The position numbers were made by a program, and so were the translations under genes. Below, piece by piece: positions 49,346 through 61,790 of a stretch of DNA of 64,000 nucleotides. How positions within the stretch are numbered: the stretch's first letter is position 1; every line of letters begins with the position of its first letter. A model generated the notes under the pieces. That model was not told the origin of the DNA. It was given only the letters and a program-made list of their open reading frames with translations, and made no database searches. The DNA is from Quillaja saponaria (taxonomy: Eukaryota > Streptophyta > Magnoliopsida > Fabales > Quillajaceae): contig CM055607.1 in NCBI GenBank assembly GCA_029379385.1, forward strand, positions 12,896,001 through 12,960,000, read 5' to 3'.

Positions 49346-50663
49346 ATACCTTCATGTTGGCTTTCCTTTTCCACCTTTCCTTGGTGTCAAGCCTACAGAT
49401 GTAATAACAGATTATATGAATTAAATGAGTTATGAAATGACACAAAAAGACATACAATAATTATAAAACACAAATTATGAAACAGCACAACAGAAGTACA
49501 ACATATTCATAAAGATAAATATCATCTCTAACGATTTACAATTAAATATTGCAAGCAAACAGATTAAAATTTGATGTCTAATAATTTTAAGAGACGAAGA
49601 GAAAGAAAGCGAAGTGTGGATGCATCTCACTATGTATATCTCTCTCAAATAAAGGTGAATGCCAATGCTTCACATGACAACAAATAAAGGTGAACACCAA
49701 TGCTTCACATGACAACGAACTTGTCCCTTTTCTTCTTGTTCTTCTTTGATCTTGCTTTTTTTTTTTTTTTTTTTTTTTTCTGGTTATTTTCATGGGTAGT
49801 CATAGGTACATTTTCAATGTCTGTGTCTTTCTGGTTATTAGGAAATCTTGTATCTTTCACAAAACAACCACAAAAAGAAAATGTCTTTCTGGTTATCCAG
49901 ATTCTCTTGTAAAAAAGTAACTCTTAAAAAGACATAACGACCTTATAGTAAATTTTTTATATAAATTGATGTGTGTAGTAAAAGTAATAAACAAAGTGTT
50001 TGGTAAAACAAATCATAGGCTGTTGTAAATGTATAAAATGACAAATCAAAAATTACGAAAGTCAGCTTTGTACTTTTAATTTTGAAAAGTTACAATTAGC
50101 TTTTAAAAGTATCACTTGTAATTCTTTTAAAAGCACCTCTGACATTTTAAAAACAGTAGAAAAAGCATCCCACATAAACAATTCACCAAACAGTTTTTGG
50201 GTGTTATAACTTTTAAAAAGTTACAGCTATCCTCTTAAAAAGCATTATTAAACTCAGCCTAACTCCAATAATATTTGGCATTGTACGTAATGAAAACATA
50301 TTTCTAATAATCAGAAAAGCTATAGCTAACCAGTAGGTTCAGATATTACCCCCAGTGTAACTTCTGGCACTTTGATACAAAATGCAGACTTACATTGTCA
50401 AGCTGTAACGAAGAACTTTTTCTCTCTTCAAAGCCTTCAGAATTAGAAACACATTGTTCTTTACTTCCAATATTGGAATCATCAGCAGCATAGCCTTTGA
50501 CACTCAGGTGGGTACTCTGAGATTTAGCAGTCCAATCTGCAATCTCTACAAAAGATTTGAACTCACGATGGATGTCCAATTTGAGGAAATATATAATATT
50601 AGTACGAACATAAAAAGTATTAGCTATAAATGACCACAAAGAACCTTTTGATGTATTCTCCAT
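49346..50663 (-). CDS. Possible short gene or gene relic, unknown function
   Basis: An ATG at 50663 opens a frame (MENTSKGSLWSFIAN) that runs to a good donor (AAT/GTAAGT) after 50394, giving 90 codons with normal composition (VKGYAADDSNIGSKEQC, EGFEERKSSSLQLDN). A minus-strand acceptor near 49391 (ATCTGTAG) precedes GLTPRKGGKGKPT-stop, which looks like a real protein C-terminus, but the phases of the two pieces do not match. Either an exon is missing, or the piece is a relic, or I have mis-paired unrelated signals. I recognise no domain. Confidence 0.3.
49646..49715. repeat. 35-bp tandem duplication
   Basis: CAAATAAAGGTGAATGCCAA... at 49646-49680 is repeated at 49681-49715 with two differences. 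A 32-bp-scale T-rich tract follows near 49749-49779. Confidence 0.9.
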
Positions 50664-50687
50664 TTTTGATTTTGACTTTATTCATAA

Positions 50688-50776
50688 GCACTTTCTGTGC
50701 AGTTCCTGTCAATTAAAGGAATTAAATATTTTAGCGCTCTCTGTGCAATTCCTGTCAATTAAAGGAATTAAAATTT
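50688..50776. repeat. 46-bp tandem duplication upstream of the doubtful gene
   Basis: GCACTTTCTGTGCAGTTCCT... at 50688 is repeated at 50734 (GCGCTCTCTGTGCAATTCCT...), sharing CCTGTCAATTAAAGGAATTA. Confidence 0.9.
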
Positions 50777-50949
50777 GAGATGGAGTAACTGAGAGCAGAG
50801 TAATAAAACACACAGACACAAATATGGTAGGTAAAAAAGAATCAGTAGAGTTGGTTTATTGACATTTAACAAATGAAACCACAAACCACTTACAACAACA
50901 AAGCTCCAGTTATGTTACATGAATCCTTTATCAAAACCAATTGGATTGC

Positions 50950-51480
50950 TCGATATGGATTTCCATTCACCATTCACCATTCACCATTTACTTCCATCTA
51001 CAGATACATTCTCCACTAACCCTTTGCCAACATATATCTTCTTATCACTTCTTTCCATGTCTTGATCTTATACTAACTGTCTTCTGAGTCTCTTAACTCT
51101 TCCACGTTGGGCCATGAGCATCATTATGTTGCATATGTTGAAACCATCCTAGATGACTTTCCCTCATCTTATCTTCAATTAAAGCTACCCCTACTTTTAA
51201 GTGGATTTCTTTATCTCTTATCTATCGTTCTCAGCGTTCTACAGATACCCCTTTATTTTTTTGATTATCCATAGGTACACATTAACATTATCATCTTTGC
51301 CCTACTATTTTTTGCCATTCTGTCTCTTAATGGCTTAGCATTCTGGAGAATAAAGCACGAGAGGGGTAAATGACAGACCTGAAAAATTTAGCATTTATGT
51401 CCAAAGTCATCCTTTAATGACATAAAATTCAAGATGCGCTTGTCTATTTGACTATCTCATCCAGCCAAACTCAAATATGT
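50950..51480 (-). mobile_element. RTE-like LINE relic (C-terminal end)
   Basis: The minus strand contains, across several frames, AKPLRDR, then VGVALIEDKMRESHLGWFQH followed by a basic tail (RHGKK...EDICWQ). This is the post-reverse-transcriptase tail of plant RTE-type LINEs, whose usual text is close to KVGVA-I--KMRE--LRWFGHV. Stops and frame changes show that it is dead. The limits are approximate. Confidence 0.55.
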
Positions 51481-51499
51481 TATCCTCTTAAAACCTCAA

Positions 51500-53880
51500 T
51501 ATATTCTAGAATCACACTGAAAATGCTCCGTCTGTGGTATCTCTTGCACCTAAATCCTAATATCACAACTGTTCCTTCTCGTAGAGCACCTAGATTATAG
51601 TTTGTCCCCAAAATTTCCAATTTACTGTAGGGCTTGACTTGATTAGAGTCATTAGAGCCATCAACTATATTACTCGCAGAGCTGTGCACCTAGGGAACTC
51701 ATACTGGTTTGGACACACATGCACATCAACTAAAAAAAAGGCGAAGGACTCAAAGCAGATCCTTAATATAAGCCAATGCTGTTTTAATCCTACTGTGGTT
51801 CTTCAGCTTTTCTAAACCTAGTTACTGCCCCTTCCTTCATATCTCTATTTCATGCTTATATACTTAGGAGTAAATAAAACTAAAGAGACATCTTCCTTTC
51901 TCCATTAGTTTCCGTATGTCTCGCCAATAAGAATATAGCTTCATAGTTAGATGCTTAGATCTAGCATGGCAGAAGATTGACTCTCAACAACTGTTGCTTC
52001 TAGTCTTAACCCATCCTAAATCAGTATTTACTAGTTGATTCCTAACTAACTGATATGACTCCCTTTTTTCTGTGGTACTTCTCGATTAATCAGGCATCTT
52101 CTTGGTCCACAAAATTGTCAGTTAAAGCGACTAGTCAACTACATTAAAACCCACCTAAGCTAAGCATTTCAAAAATCTGAAAAGAACAAAAAAGTAAAAA
52201 AAAAAAAAAAAAATGAAAAATGAAAATCAAACACCTCTTTTAGAGAGCAGGTTCACAGTATAAATAACCACGTCCCTGAAAAGTTCATTCTCTTAGACCA
52301 GTGTTCTGCACATTTCCGAAAAAAATCAACCTTTTAGCTACAGGCCAGTCCAACCTACTTATTGAAGAAAACAGAATTCTTTTCATAATCATCATCTCTA
52401 GATAAGTGTTGGCTGATAAATACCTAGTGGGTTTTAAGTTAATTGAAGCAAAAATCACAATCCAGTAGTATGTGGACAATAATGACCAAGAAAACCAGTA
52501 TTCGAGCACCCCGTAATGATATTGGGATTCTATGCTTCAGTCATCAGTCATTACCAAAACCTTTTTATACTGGAGCTGCAAATATTCTCAATGTTTTGCA
52601 TAATAGAACTTTAACATACAGAACCAATATCAAAGCCCAAAGCCATCCCGTCCCTCTTGTTCAATTGTGGCCCAAAGTTAGAGACATGTACCCTAAAAGG
52701 AGTGAACCATGTTTAAATGGATAAATGATATATATTTTTTATTTAGTGGTTAGTAGGACTGAAATTTGAATCAAATAATATAGTATTTGAATTCCTGTAC
52801 TTGATCAAATTTAAATAGTAATTCAATCAGAAACTGAAATTTGAGTTTGAATTCGGATGCAATTTCGAATATTCAGATTCCAATTCAAATAAACTTCTAA
52901 ATTTGAACTCAAATTTGAATAAAAATTTGAATTTGAAAATTTTAGGGTATTTTGATAAATAAAAAATAAAAAATATCTTTTATTTAATAAAAAAAATATT
53001 TTATTTCAAATAATTCTACTTAAATTATATTTTGAATATCAAATCTAATAATTTATTGTTCGGATTCGAATAATCAAGTACGGATTTCACCCTATGTGTT
53101 AGGTGTGTTTAGACTATTTTATGCACACATCGAGTAATTACCTCTTTGGTTTGGTGAAAAAACATGAAGAGAGTTGAACCCAAGAAGTTAACCAATGGAG
53201 TACACCTTGTTAATCACCGTACCAATCCCTTATGGTCAAAATGATATTCTTTTCGATTGTATAATAAAAAGTGAGAAATAAATATTGCAATTTGAACAAA
53301 CAAGTAGTTTGGTTTTCTAAGCAAAAACTTTGACATGATTGCAACATGAGCTTCTTTATTGTTCAGTCTTCCTTTCTTTCTTTAATGGTTGACAAGATTG
53401 TACAGTTAAATTAAGATGCACATACTAGCTACCAGATGATGTAACTTGGAAGTTATTCATTACCATACTTTACAAGTCCCGATCGTTAAGATTTAGTGTA
53501 TTAGTACTTAATGATCTCTCTTTCTGTTAATAAACCAAAATTTTTAAAGAAATAACAGCTTTTTTGGGGTATTAAATTAGCTAAAATGTCAATGGTCAAA
53601 CCTTAATTTAAGGAGTAGTCACATGGAACATTTTCTTGGGTTCTTTACTTGAAAACCAGGTTCACGCAATGCATGGAGCCATGGATTGAAGACCTAGAAT
53701 TTGGAACGAACAATGGCTTTATTGTCTTGTAAGTTTCCCACTAAATTTGTTTTTTTCTCTTTTCAAATATTAATCAAAGCTGAAGTTTAGCTACATATGC
53801 TTAATTCATTAATTTTATTTCTAATTAAGAGGAAAAATTAAAGTCTAATAAGAAATTAGCATAGAAGCTAAGGCTATAGC
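51500..53880. other. Spacer upstream of the glycosyltransferase pair
   Basis: No gene is recognised. About 52743-53100 is dominated by short direct and inverted AATTTGAA/TTCAAATT words and ends near TTTCACCCTA. It may be a decayed hAT-type MITE, but I could not find matching ends. Confidence 0.4.
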
Positions 53881-53890
53881 GCTTTACCAA

Positions 53891-53919
53891 AACTTGAGTT
53901 TAAAGTCTTAACAACAGGC
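53891..53919 (+). promoter_or_regulatory. Upstream block shared by both glycosyltransferase genes
   Basis: AACTTGAGTTTAAAGTCTTA about 150 bp before the first ATG corresponds to AACTTTAGTTTAAAGTTTTG (57484-57512) about 125 bp before the second ATG. It is probably a retained promoter segment of the ancestral gene. Confidence 0.4.
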
Positions 53920-54037
53920 TCTAGTAATTGAAGTCAAATATTTGAATTTTCTTCAATACTTCAATGCCCTGATCACTGCCTCCCTCCCCCATTGACAACT
54001 TCCCCCAACACCTTCTCCACCTTTCTTTGCAAAAACA

Positions 54038-55978
54038 ATGGGAGCTGATCAGCAATATCCATGTCGGAGAATTATTTCCAAGCCCTTCAATGGCCTTTTA
54101 CATGTGAAGAACACAAACCATGTCTTTTATCTTGTGTTCACGGTGATTGGTTTTTCACTAGGATTAATAACTACTCTATGCCTCAAAAGTTTCTCTCTCA
54201 CTAATAATTTCCAAGCCTTTCTTTATTATTCTATACCACCATCAACTCTAAATCCACAGATAGTAAATTCTCCACAATCACAACCCTCACCGCGGCCATT
54301 TCCAACACCACAAGAACCCTCCACCTCCCCCTCCCCCTCACGGCCGCCAATTCCAACACCACCAGAATCCTCATCCTCACCCTCACCCTCACCACCACCA
54401 CCCTCACCGCCACCAATTTTGATTCCACCCTCACCCTCACCACCACCGTTATCTTTTTTAAGGAACACGACGTTCAATCTTACCGGTGTTACATTAAAAG
54501 AGCAGCAACTACTTATCATGCACAACATGAGCGACCACGAGTTGTTCAAGAAAGCAACAATGATTCCAAGTATACAAGATTCACATGATGATCATGTCCA
54601 AAAAGTGGCTTTCATGTTCTTGACAAAACAATCTCTGCCACTAGGACCCTTATGGGAAAGTTTTTTCAAAGGGCATGAAGGGTTATACTCAATTTACGTA
54701 CACTCTGATCCTAGTTACAATGAAACTTTGCCTCAAGATTCTGTCTTTTACGGTAGAAGAATTCCTAGCCAGGTAATCAAAAGCTAGCTACATGTTTTCT
54801 TTTACACTTTGACAATATCAAATGCATGTACTAATCTTAATTAAAGTTCGTTTGGAATATCATATAAAAATGATTCAGATGTTGTTATGTTCCTCTTGGA
54901 ATAAGATGAAATGATTAAGATGTTCTTATATTCCTCTTGGAATAAGATGAGGTCATCTATTATAGAGACAAACGTATAAAAGAAATTCAAAAATTAAACT
55001 AGATTTTGAATTAAATACTTTATGAAAGGGATTAATGTATCTCACTCTCCAACAGTACTTCTGTATTACAAGAGATAATCTAAATTCATATATGGATGAC
55101 ATGATAGTGCCTATAAGACTTTCAAATTGCTTTTTTATAGTGTTTGACAACAAGTTAACATAGACTAATACAATTGCAAGTTCATTTTATACTATTGCCT
55201 AATAGTAAATTATCATGTGGGAGAAGATAATACAACTGTTATAACTAATAATTTGTAGTACATATTGTATAAACTTATACTATTCTTGTATGATCTCTCA
55301 ATCGAGCACTTAATCTTTACTTTTTTGCAGCCTGTCTTCTGGGGCACTGCAACCATGATAGATGCTGAGAGACGGCTCCTAGCAAATGCACTACTGGAAA
55401 TTTCCAACCAAAGGTTCGTGCTGATTTCAGAATCATGCATTCCCTTATTCAACTTCAGCACCATATATGACTACCTCATGAACTCAAACCAGAGCTTCCT
55501 AGGCTCTTTTGATGACCCCAGAAAGGCAGGTCGTGGACGGTACAACCCGAAAATGTCACCGGCCATTAACATCACAAATTGGAGAAAAGGGTCTCAATGG
55601 TTTGAATTGCACCGTGAGCTTGCCATTCACGTTGTATCGGACCAAAAATACTACCCTATTTTTCAACAATACTGTGTTCCACCTTGTTATTCGGATGAGC
55701 ATTATATACCAACCCTTGTGAATATTTTGTACCCGGAATTGAATTCGAATCGGACCATTACTTGGGTTGATTGGTCAAGAGGAGGAGCTCATCCACGAAA
55801 ATTTGGATGGGTTGACATAACAAACGAATTTTTGAATCGGATTCAATTTGGATCTGAATGTGTTTATAATGGAAATACTACCAACATGTGTTTCCTTTTT
55901 GCTAGAAAGTTTTTACCAAACACATTGAGACCGTTGTTGAAGGTGGCTCCATTGGTGCTTGGCTTCAACCCTAACTAG
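54038..55978 (+). CDS. DUF266 / GT14-type glycosyltransferase, copy 1 (460 aa)
   Basis: Two exons, 54038-54772 and 55331-55978, with a phase-0 GT-AG intron. A short cytosolic N-terminus, one membrane anchor (VFYLVFTVIGFSLGLITTL, about residues 29-49) and a luminal domain make a type II Golgi protein. A long proline-rich stem (about residues 67-140, with SPSPSPPPPSPPP) separates anchor from catalytic region. Catalytic-region blocks: KVAFMFLTKQSLPLGPLWE, YSIYVHSDPSYNET, PVFWGTATMIDAERRLLANA, RFVLISESCIPLFNF, DDPRKAGRGRYNPKM, NWRKGSQWFELHRELA and YCVPPCYSDEHYIPTL. These are the core-2/I-branching-enzyme-like (DUF266, CAZy GT14 or related) plant family, likely active on cell-wall or arabinogalactan glycans. 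The substrate is unknown. Confidence 0.9.
54870..54951. repeat. 41-bp tandem duplication in the intron of copy 1
   Basis: ATGATTCAGATGTTGTTATG... at 54870-54910 is repeated at 54911-54951 (ATGATTAAGATGTTCTTATA...), sharing TTCCTCTTGGAATAAGATGA. Confidence 0.9.
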
Positions 55979-57480
55979 GATTTTGTTCTTCTTCTTCTTT
56001 CTTTCTTTTTTTGATTTAACGTATATATGTCATTAATTAATTTCTATAAGTCTGTCTCCTTCATGCTTCTGTGTAATACTTGGTCACATTTTCTTTTTTA
56101 CGCAGTATACGATAGTTTGAAATTTTATTGATTTATGTGGCTTTGGAGGGGGTTCTGATTGTGTGTGTTTTTATTTTATTTTATTTATGAAAAAGTGATG
56201 ATATTGACCTGATACTGTATATGTTTATTTAAGCATTCAAACCAAAGTTTAAATTAATGAGTAGAGTAGTGTCAAATATATATAGGTAATATATTAGCAC
56301 CTTGAAAATATCAATATTAATTGTAAGACTTAATTATTAAAGTCAGGGCTTGTGGCCACTCTATATTCACACATATTGTCTTTGGAAGAATCAAATTATA
56401 TCATGAGATGTAGAAGATAGGAATGAGAATATGCGTTTTAAATTATCACATTATTTAAAATAAGTTCAAATTTGCAGAAACTGAAGTTTTAATATATATA
56501 TATATATTATATTGATAAAGACAAGCAATCAACTGGAAAAGACTCAAAAGAGTTTCATTAGTTATAAATGTTTTTTTTATTTAATGACCTATGACTGAGT
56601 TATATTTGTGCAAAGAACAAAAAAGCATGATACACAAATATTTCCATAATTTGTTTTGTTTTGTTTTATTTTATTTTATTTATTCTTTTAGAGACAAGTA
56701 GTTTTTCAGTCAATTTATGCACATGTGGATTAAAATCAATATATTAAATTTTTTTTTTTTTATAAAATAATTTAATGGGATCAAGCACTTACCATTACAC
56801 CATAAGTTATAGTTGTCAATTAAGACAATTTTATTTCTTTATACACTTGACATTGTAAAGCTCCGCATCTATACGTGCCACATGAGACAATGAGGGGTTT
56901 CACAGCGCACACTTGACTCACTGGCAGATGAGATTGTCAAGCACCGTTGTCATGCCCACACGTGACAACGAGTCCATAGGATGATGCTGGACCCTTCAAA
57001 TCCAACATAATTGCGAGTGGACGGATTAGTTCTGTCGATATCAAAATAGTGCTGGATTCACTTTCATCACTAATCTGCAATGAAACTATTTCGTTGTTAA
57101 TCATATTTAGTGATGGGTCTCATTGATTGCAAGACTATTTTTTCATAGTGATTATTTTATGTCGAAATTAGAAAATTTTACACGACCTCAATTAAAATAA
57201 ATTAATCACCTATAACTCAATTTATAAATAATTATACAAAAAAGAACAAACCACAAAAATGAAATTGAAAAGTGGTGTTCTAATCCTCACATACCAAAAC
57301 AAGAATTAAGCCGCTCAATATTGTCTTGTATGGTGTTCGCCGTTGACCATTTAAAACTAATTACTAATTTCTTTTGCCTTTCACACCAAAAAAAAAAAAA
57401 AAAAACTAATTAACAATTAAGAGGACAATTAAATATTAGCCCACGTGAAAATTAGTATATAAGTTAGTTAATTATGCAAA
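55979..57480. other. Spacer between the tandem glycosyltransferase genes
   Basis: 3' UTR of copy 1 followed by A+T-rich DNA with an AT microsatellite (about 56492-56510) and a poly(A) tract near 57388-57404. About 56860-57010 is locally balanced in composition, with ACGTG-rich words. No gene is recognised. Confidence 0.5.
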
Positions 57481-57609
57481 AATAACTTTAGTTTAAAGTT
57501 TTGACAAGTGGGTTTTATTGTATTATAATTATAATATAAACAAGACAATAATAAGAAGAATCTCCTGCCCTGTACCCACCCCCTCCCCATTCCCCTTCTT
57601 CTCAAAACA

Positions 57610-59814
57610 ATGGGCAGAGATCAGCAAAATAGATCTGAGAGGATATGCCATTTGCATTTGAAGATAATCCATGTCTTTTACCTTCTCTTTGTGGTAATTG
57701 GGTTATCACTACTATTCAATACCAGTATAATTCTGTGTCTCAAAAATTTCTCACCCACTTTCCTTTCCTTTCTTTATTCTATACCAAATTCCCCGAAACC
57801 ATCAGAGCTCTTACCGGCGCCAACCCCACCACCACCACCGTTGCCAATATCAACTTTTTCAAGGAGCGACCAAGAGTTGTTCAAGAGAGCAGCAATGGTT
57901 CCAAGTATTCAAGGTTCATCACTTAATTATCACACCTATAGTACCCATGTCCCAAAAGTGGCTTTCATGTTCTTGACAAGAGGGCCTCTTCCATTAAGAC
58001 GCTTGTGGGAAGGATTTTTCAAAGGGAATCAAGGTTTTTACTCCATTTACGTCCACTCTCATCCTTGTTACATTGAAACGTTGCCTCGAGATTCTGTCTT
58101 TTATGGTACAAGAATTCCTAGCCAGGTACTATATATACCAGCAATCTTTTTTCTCTGTTTTTTTTTTAATTACAGATTTTCCTTTGAATCAAATGCTTTA
58201 TTTGCTTGTTGATGACTTGAAGAGTAATAGTGCTACAAAGAAAACAATATATTTGAGTTATAATAATAAAAAAAAGAAGCTTAATATTGTATTACTAGAA
58301 CCTCTCCCTCTATTTTTATAATCGACAAAAACGCCTATTAGACTAGGGAAAAACCTTCTTTGAATTTGTCTAGAGGTTTTTAGATTCATTTATTAGTTCT
58401 CTTAGGGCTGGCTTGCTTTGGTAATTTTGGTGCATTTCATGTAAGATGATTGTATTGTTATTAGGGGTCACAATGAGCGAGCAAACAATGAATTACTCAT
58501 TAAGGGCTCGGATAGAGTTTGATTTCGTTTTCAAAACGAGTTGATCTTGAACTTTATTTTGAGCTCATTTAATAAAATGAGCCAAGCTCAATCTTTTCAA
58601 AACTCGGCTCGTGATTGTATTCATTATTTACATATAATTTATATGCCAAAATTAACAAAATTGTAACTTGATTTGATAGTAAGTTACTCAAATAGTTTTT
58701 AGTAGGTAAAATTTTCAAGAGACCTTAATGAGTTGCGTTCGAGATTAGGTTTTGGCTTGTTAGCTCTTAACTAGCTTAGACTCGTGAGCTCTTAACAAAC
58801 ATGAGCCGAGATTAAATTTGTCAAAACTTAATGAGCCGAGCCGAACTTTTACCAATGCTCGGCTCATTGCCATCTCTAATTGTCATATGGAATATGAATA
58901 TATATCAGATCCACATGAACTAACGAAATGGTGCAATTCATAAATCTGTAGCTGAGTGTGAAAGATTTTGATCCTTTTATTTTGGGAGGAATAACCTCTG
59001 ATCATATTGAAGACGGTATATGCATATTTTTAAAATAGAGAAATATTTGTGTAATTTAAATAAAAACCTGTGCGAGGTGTGAATAATTTACCTCAACTAC
59101 TAATCCCATAATCTTTATATATTTTGTACTTTGAAGCCAGTTTTCTGGGGCACTGCTACAATGATAGATGCTGAGAGACGACTTCTAGCAAATGCACTAT
59201 TAGACTTGTCCAACCAAAGATTTGTGCTGCTTTCCGAATCATGCATTCCCTTATTTAACTTCACCACCATATATGGCCATCTCATGAACTCAAACTTGAG
59301 CTTTATAGCCTTAGCCGATGACCCAAGAAAGGCAGGTCGTGGCCGGTATAACCCAAAAATGTCACCGGCGATTAACATCACAAATTGGAGAAAAGGGTCT
59401 CAATGGTTTGAAGTGCATCGTGGACTTGCCATTCACATTGTATCTGACCAAAAATACTACACTATATTTCAACAATACTGTGTTCCACCTTGCTATTCTG
59501 ATGAGCATTACATACCAACCCTTGTGAATATTTTGTACCCGGAATTGAATTCGAATCGGAGCCTTACTTGGGCTGATTGGTCACCACCCAGAGATGGACC
59601 TCATCCAAGAGAATTTGGATGGGTTGACATAACAGATGAGTTGTTGAATAGGATTAGATTTGGATCGGATTGTATTTATAATGGAAATACGTCTACCACC
59701 ATGTGTTTCCTTTTTGCTAGGAAGTTTCTAACAACGGCATTGGAATCTTTATTGCGGATGCCTCCATTATTGCTTGATTTTAACCCTTTTCACGGGGTTG
59801 ATAAGGACGCGTAG
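57610..59814 (+). CDS. DUF266 / GT14-type glycosyltransferase, copy 2 (397 aa)
   Basis: Two exons, 57610-58125 and 59137-59814. The intron is at the same codon as in copy 1 (after RIPSQ, before PVFWGTATMIDAERRL). The acceptor is GAAG, a weaker one than TGCAG of copy 1. A membrane anchor (VFYLLFVVIGLSLLF, about residues 25-48) is followed by a short stem with only a brief proline run (TPPPPPLP), then the same catalytic blocks: KVAFMFLTRGPLPLRRLWE, RFVLLSESCIPLFNF, DDPRKAGRGRYNPKM and YCVPPCYSDEHYIPTL. It differs from copy 1 by the missing extended stem and a longer C-terminal tail (FNPFHGVDKDA). A tandem paralogue; the frame is intact and it is probably functional. Confidence 0.9.
58462..58878. 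mobile_element. hAT-type MITE in the intron of copy 2
   Basis: It starts TAGGGGTCACAATGAGCGAG and, in reverse complement, ends TAGAGATGGCAATGAGCCGA, so 417 bp with imperfect terminal inverted repeats. It is flanked by ATTGTTAT (58454-58461) and ATTGTCAT (58879-58886), an 8-bp duplication with one mismatch. It is rich in GAGC/GCTC words near both ends, and non-coding. Confidence 0.8.
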
Positions 59815-61660
59815 GAATTTATAAAAATTACAAGTTCACTTATATATTTGTCATTTGTACAAAATAGGAATACTAAACAAAAAAATGAGAAAGTTATATA
59901 CAGTTATGAGAAATTATTGGGACGTGACATCCCTTGTAATTGTATTTTAAATCTCAAGATGGCTCTTTTGTAATGGCCATTCACCAAATCAACATTTGTT
60001 CAATTTGTCTTTGTAGGCTTTTTGTCATTTGTTTTACTTTTTATTTTGTAGTAATAATATAATGATAATAAATTTTCTAACATTTCTTCTTATTTTCCAT
60101 TTTCATCTATAATATTTTTCATAATTTTGTATACCATGATATTCTTATGTTTAACTACCATTACTCAAATCTTGAACCGATTCAATCCAGTTGAATGGTT
60201 TTTGGCCTCCACCTGACCCGCCTCATTGCACACCCCTGACAATATGCAATATGCTGGTTGGACGAACTTGGACAATCCAGATTCATCACATCTTTCGGCA
60301 AGATGATCAGTGTGTAGATTGGTTGGCTTTGTCGGCACAACTCATAAATTGGTAAGCAAATTACATAGACGTATAGGAACCTAGGATTGTGAATGAATTA
60401 TTAAACACGAGAGAGTGGGTGTTGTGGACTATATGGGCCAAAAGAACAATATGTTATCATTCCAGCTGTAACTATTTACTGTCGAGGCTGCTTTATAGCC
60501 AATCATGTCTTCAAATGTCATGATTGCTTCAAGCCTATACATACGTGCCTCGAGTTGTATGTCACATTGGGTTTGGGTTATGTTAGATGCTCGATTTGCT
60601 TTTGTCCCGACAATACAGTTTTATTCAAACATAAGTCAAATTTAAACAATTCGCCATCTAATTATGAATGTTGAGATGTTGTGATTTTTTTATTTCTTGA
60701 GTTTTAAATTGTTATTGTACTAAAATAAATGATAATAATTTAACTAAGAACGCAATTTAGATTGATATTTACATAAAAAATGAGATATTGAATGTGTGAA
60801 GAGTGCCTAGAAGAGAAAAAAAAAAAATAAATTGAAAAATAGACATTTTTTTTATCATACTATTTTTTTTAAAACGTCATCACCATGAAGAAAAAATGAA
60901 AAACAAAAAACTTCCTGTAATAATTAAAGGATATAACATTTTAATCGCATCATGTTTATATGGAAAGTAAAGGAAAATAAAAAATGAAAAATTGAAATTA
61001 TGACTTTTTTGGTTTATTTTTTTTATTTGGCTTCTCCAACTCACTTTGCAATTATAACGAAGGGCCGCAATATTAAAAAGTAAAACACAATATGTCTTTT
61101 CTGTCCGATAATGTTGATAAGCATGCATGTATGCCATGTCCCACATTCGAAAACGACGTGTAGTTTGACCGTACAGCATGCAGCAGCAGCGCAAGAAATG
61201 TATAGAAAAAGAAGAAGAAAAAAAAAAAAAAAAACATAATGTACTTTTTTAGGCCGGCATGTTATGTATGTTGGGAGATGTGGTGCGCAACCTCCTCACA
61301 CAGCTTGTTATATTTGTTAGCTTTAAAATGTTAAGTTAGAAATAGAAAATTTTTTAAATAAAATATAAGTGAAACTAATATCAATTTTAATAATTTTTTA
61401 ATTAAATAAATATACTCATAATATTTATTATATTTTAATATATACACTTTTTAAAATCTATATTTAGAATTTAAAATTTTCAAATCAACTAAGAGGAATA
61501 CATTTTATCATTAATTTAGATATCCTAAAATATTTTCGAAACAACTTGTTGAATTTTTTTTTTTTAAATATCACTTTTTAGTAATTTTAGTATTCAATAT
61601 TTAATTTAAAAAATTAGAATAAAATAAATTTTTATATTTCGACCTATAATACATGATAAT
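59815..61660. other. Spacer after the glycosyltransferase pair
   Basis: 3' UTR of copy 2 to about 60060, then A+T-rich DNA with several homopolymer runs. No gene is recognised. Confidence 0.5.
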
Positions 61661-61667
61661 ATTCTTT

Positions 61668-61790
61668 AGGGAAAATTACACTAATCGCCCTTCAAGTTTG
61701 GGGAAACAACACTAAACTCCAAACTTTGGAGTAATTGACACTCCTTGCAATAACAAACAACCTCACTAAATATTCCTTATTCTATTAGTT
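61668..61790. repeat. Terminal-like fragment of a dispersed plant repeat
   Basis: The text GGGAAAATTACACTAATCG, then TTGGGGAAACAACACTAAAC and TTTGGAGTAATTGACACTCC, has the imperfectly repeated 'ttacacta...tttgg' form I associate with ends of dispersed non-autonomous plant elements. I did not find a matching inverted end. Confidence 0.35.

Noticed and set aside
50970..50992. Short CATTCAC tandem repeat
   Set aside because: Three copies of a 7-9 bp word are too short to interpret.
52743..53100. Possible MITE with AATTTGAA words
   Set aside because: The ends do not form a convincing inverted repeat and no matching target duplication was found. It is mentioned only as spacer content.
54226..54549. 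Gly/Glu/Val-rich minus-strand frames opposite the proline-rich stem
   Set aside because: They are antisense readings of a low-complexity CCA/CCT-rich coding stretch.
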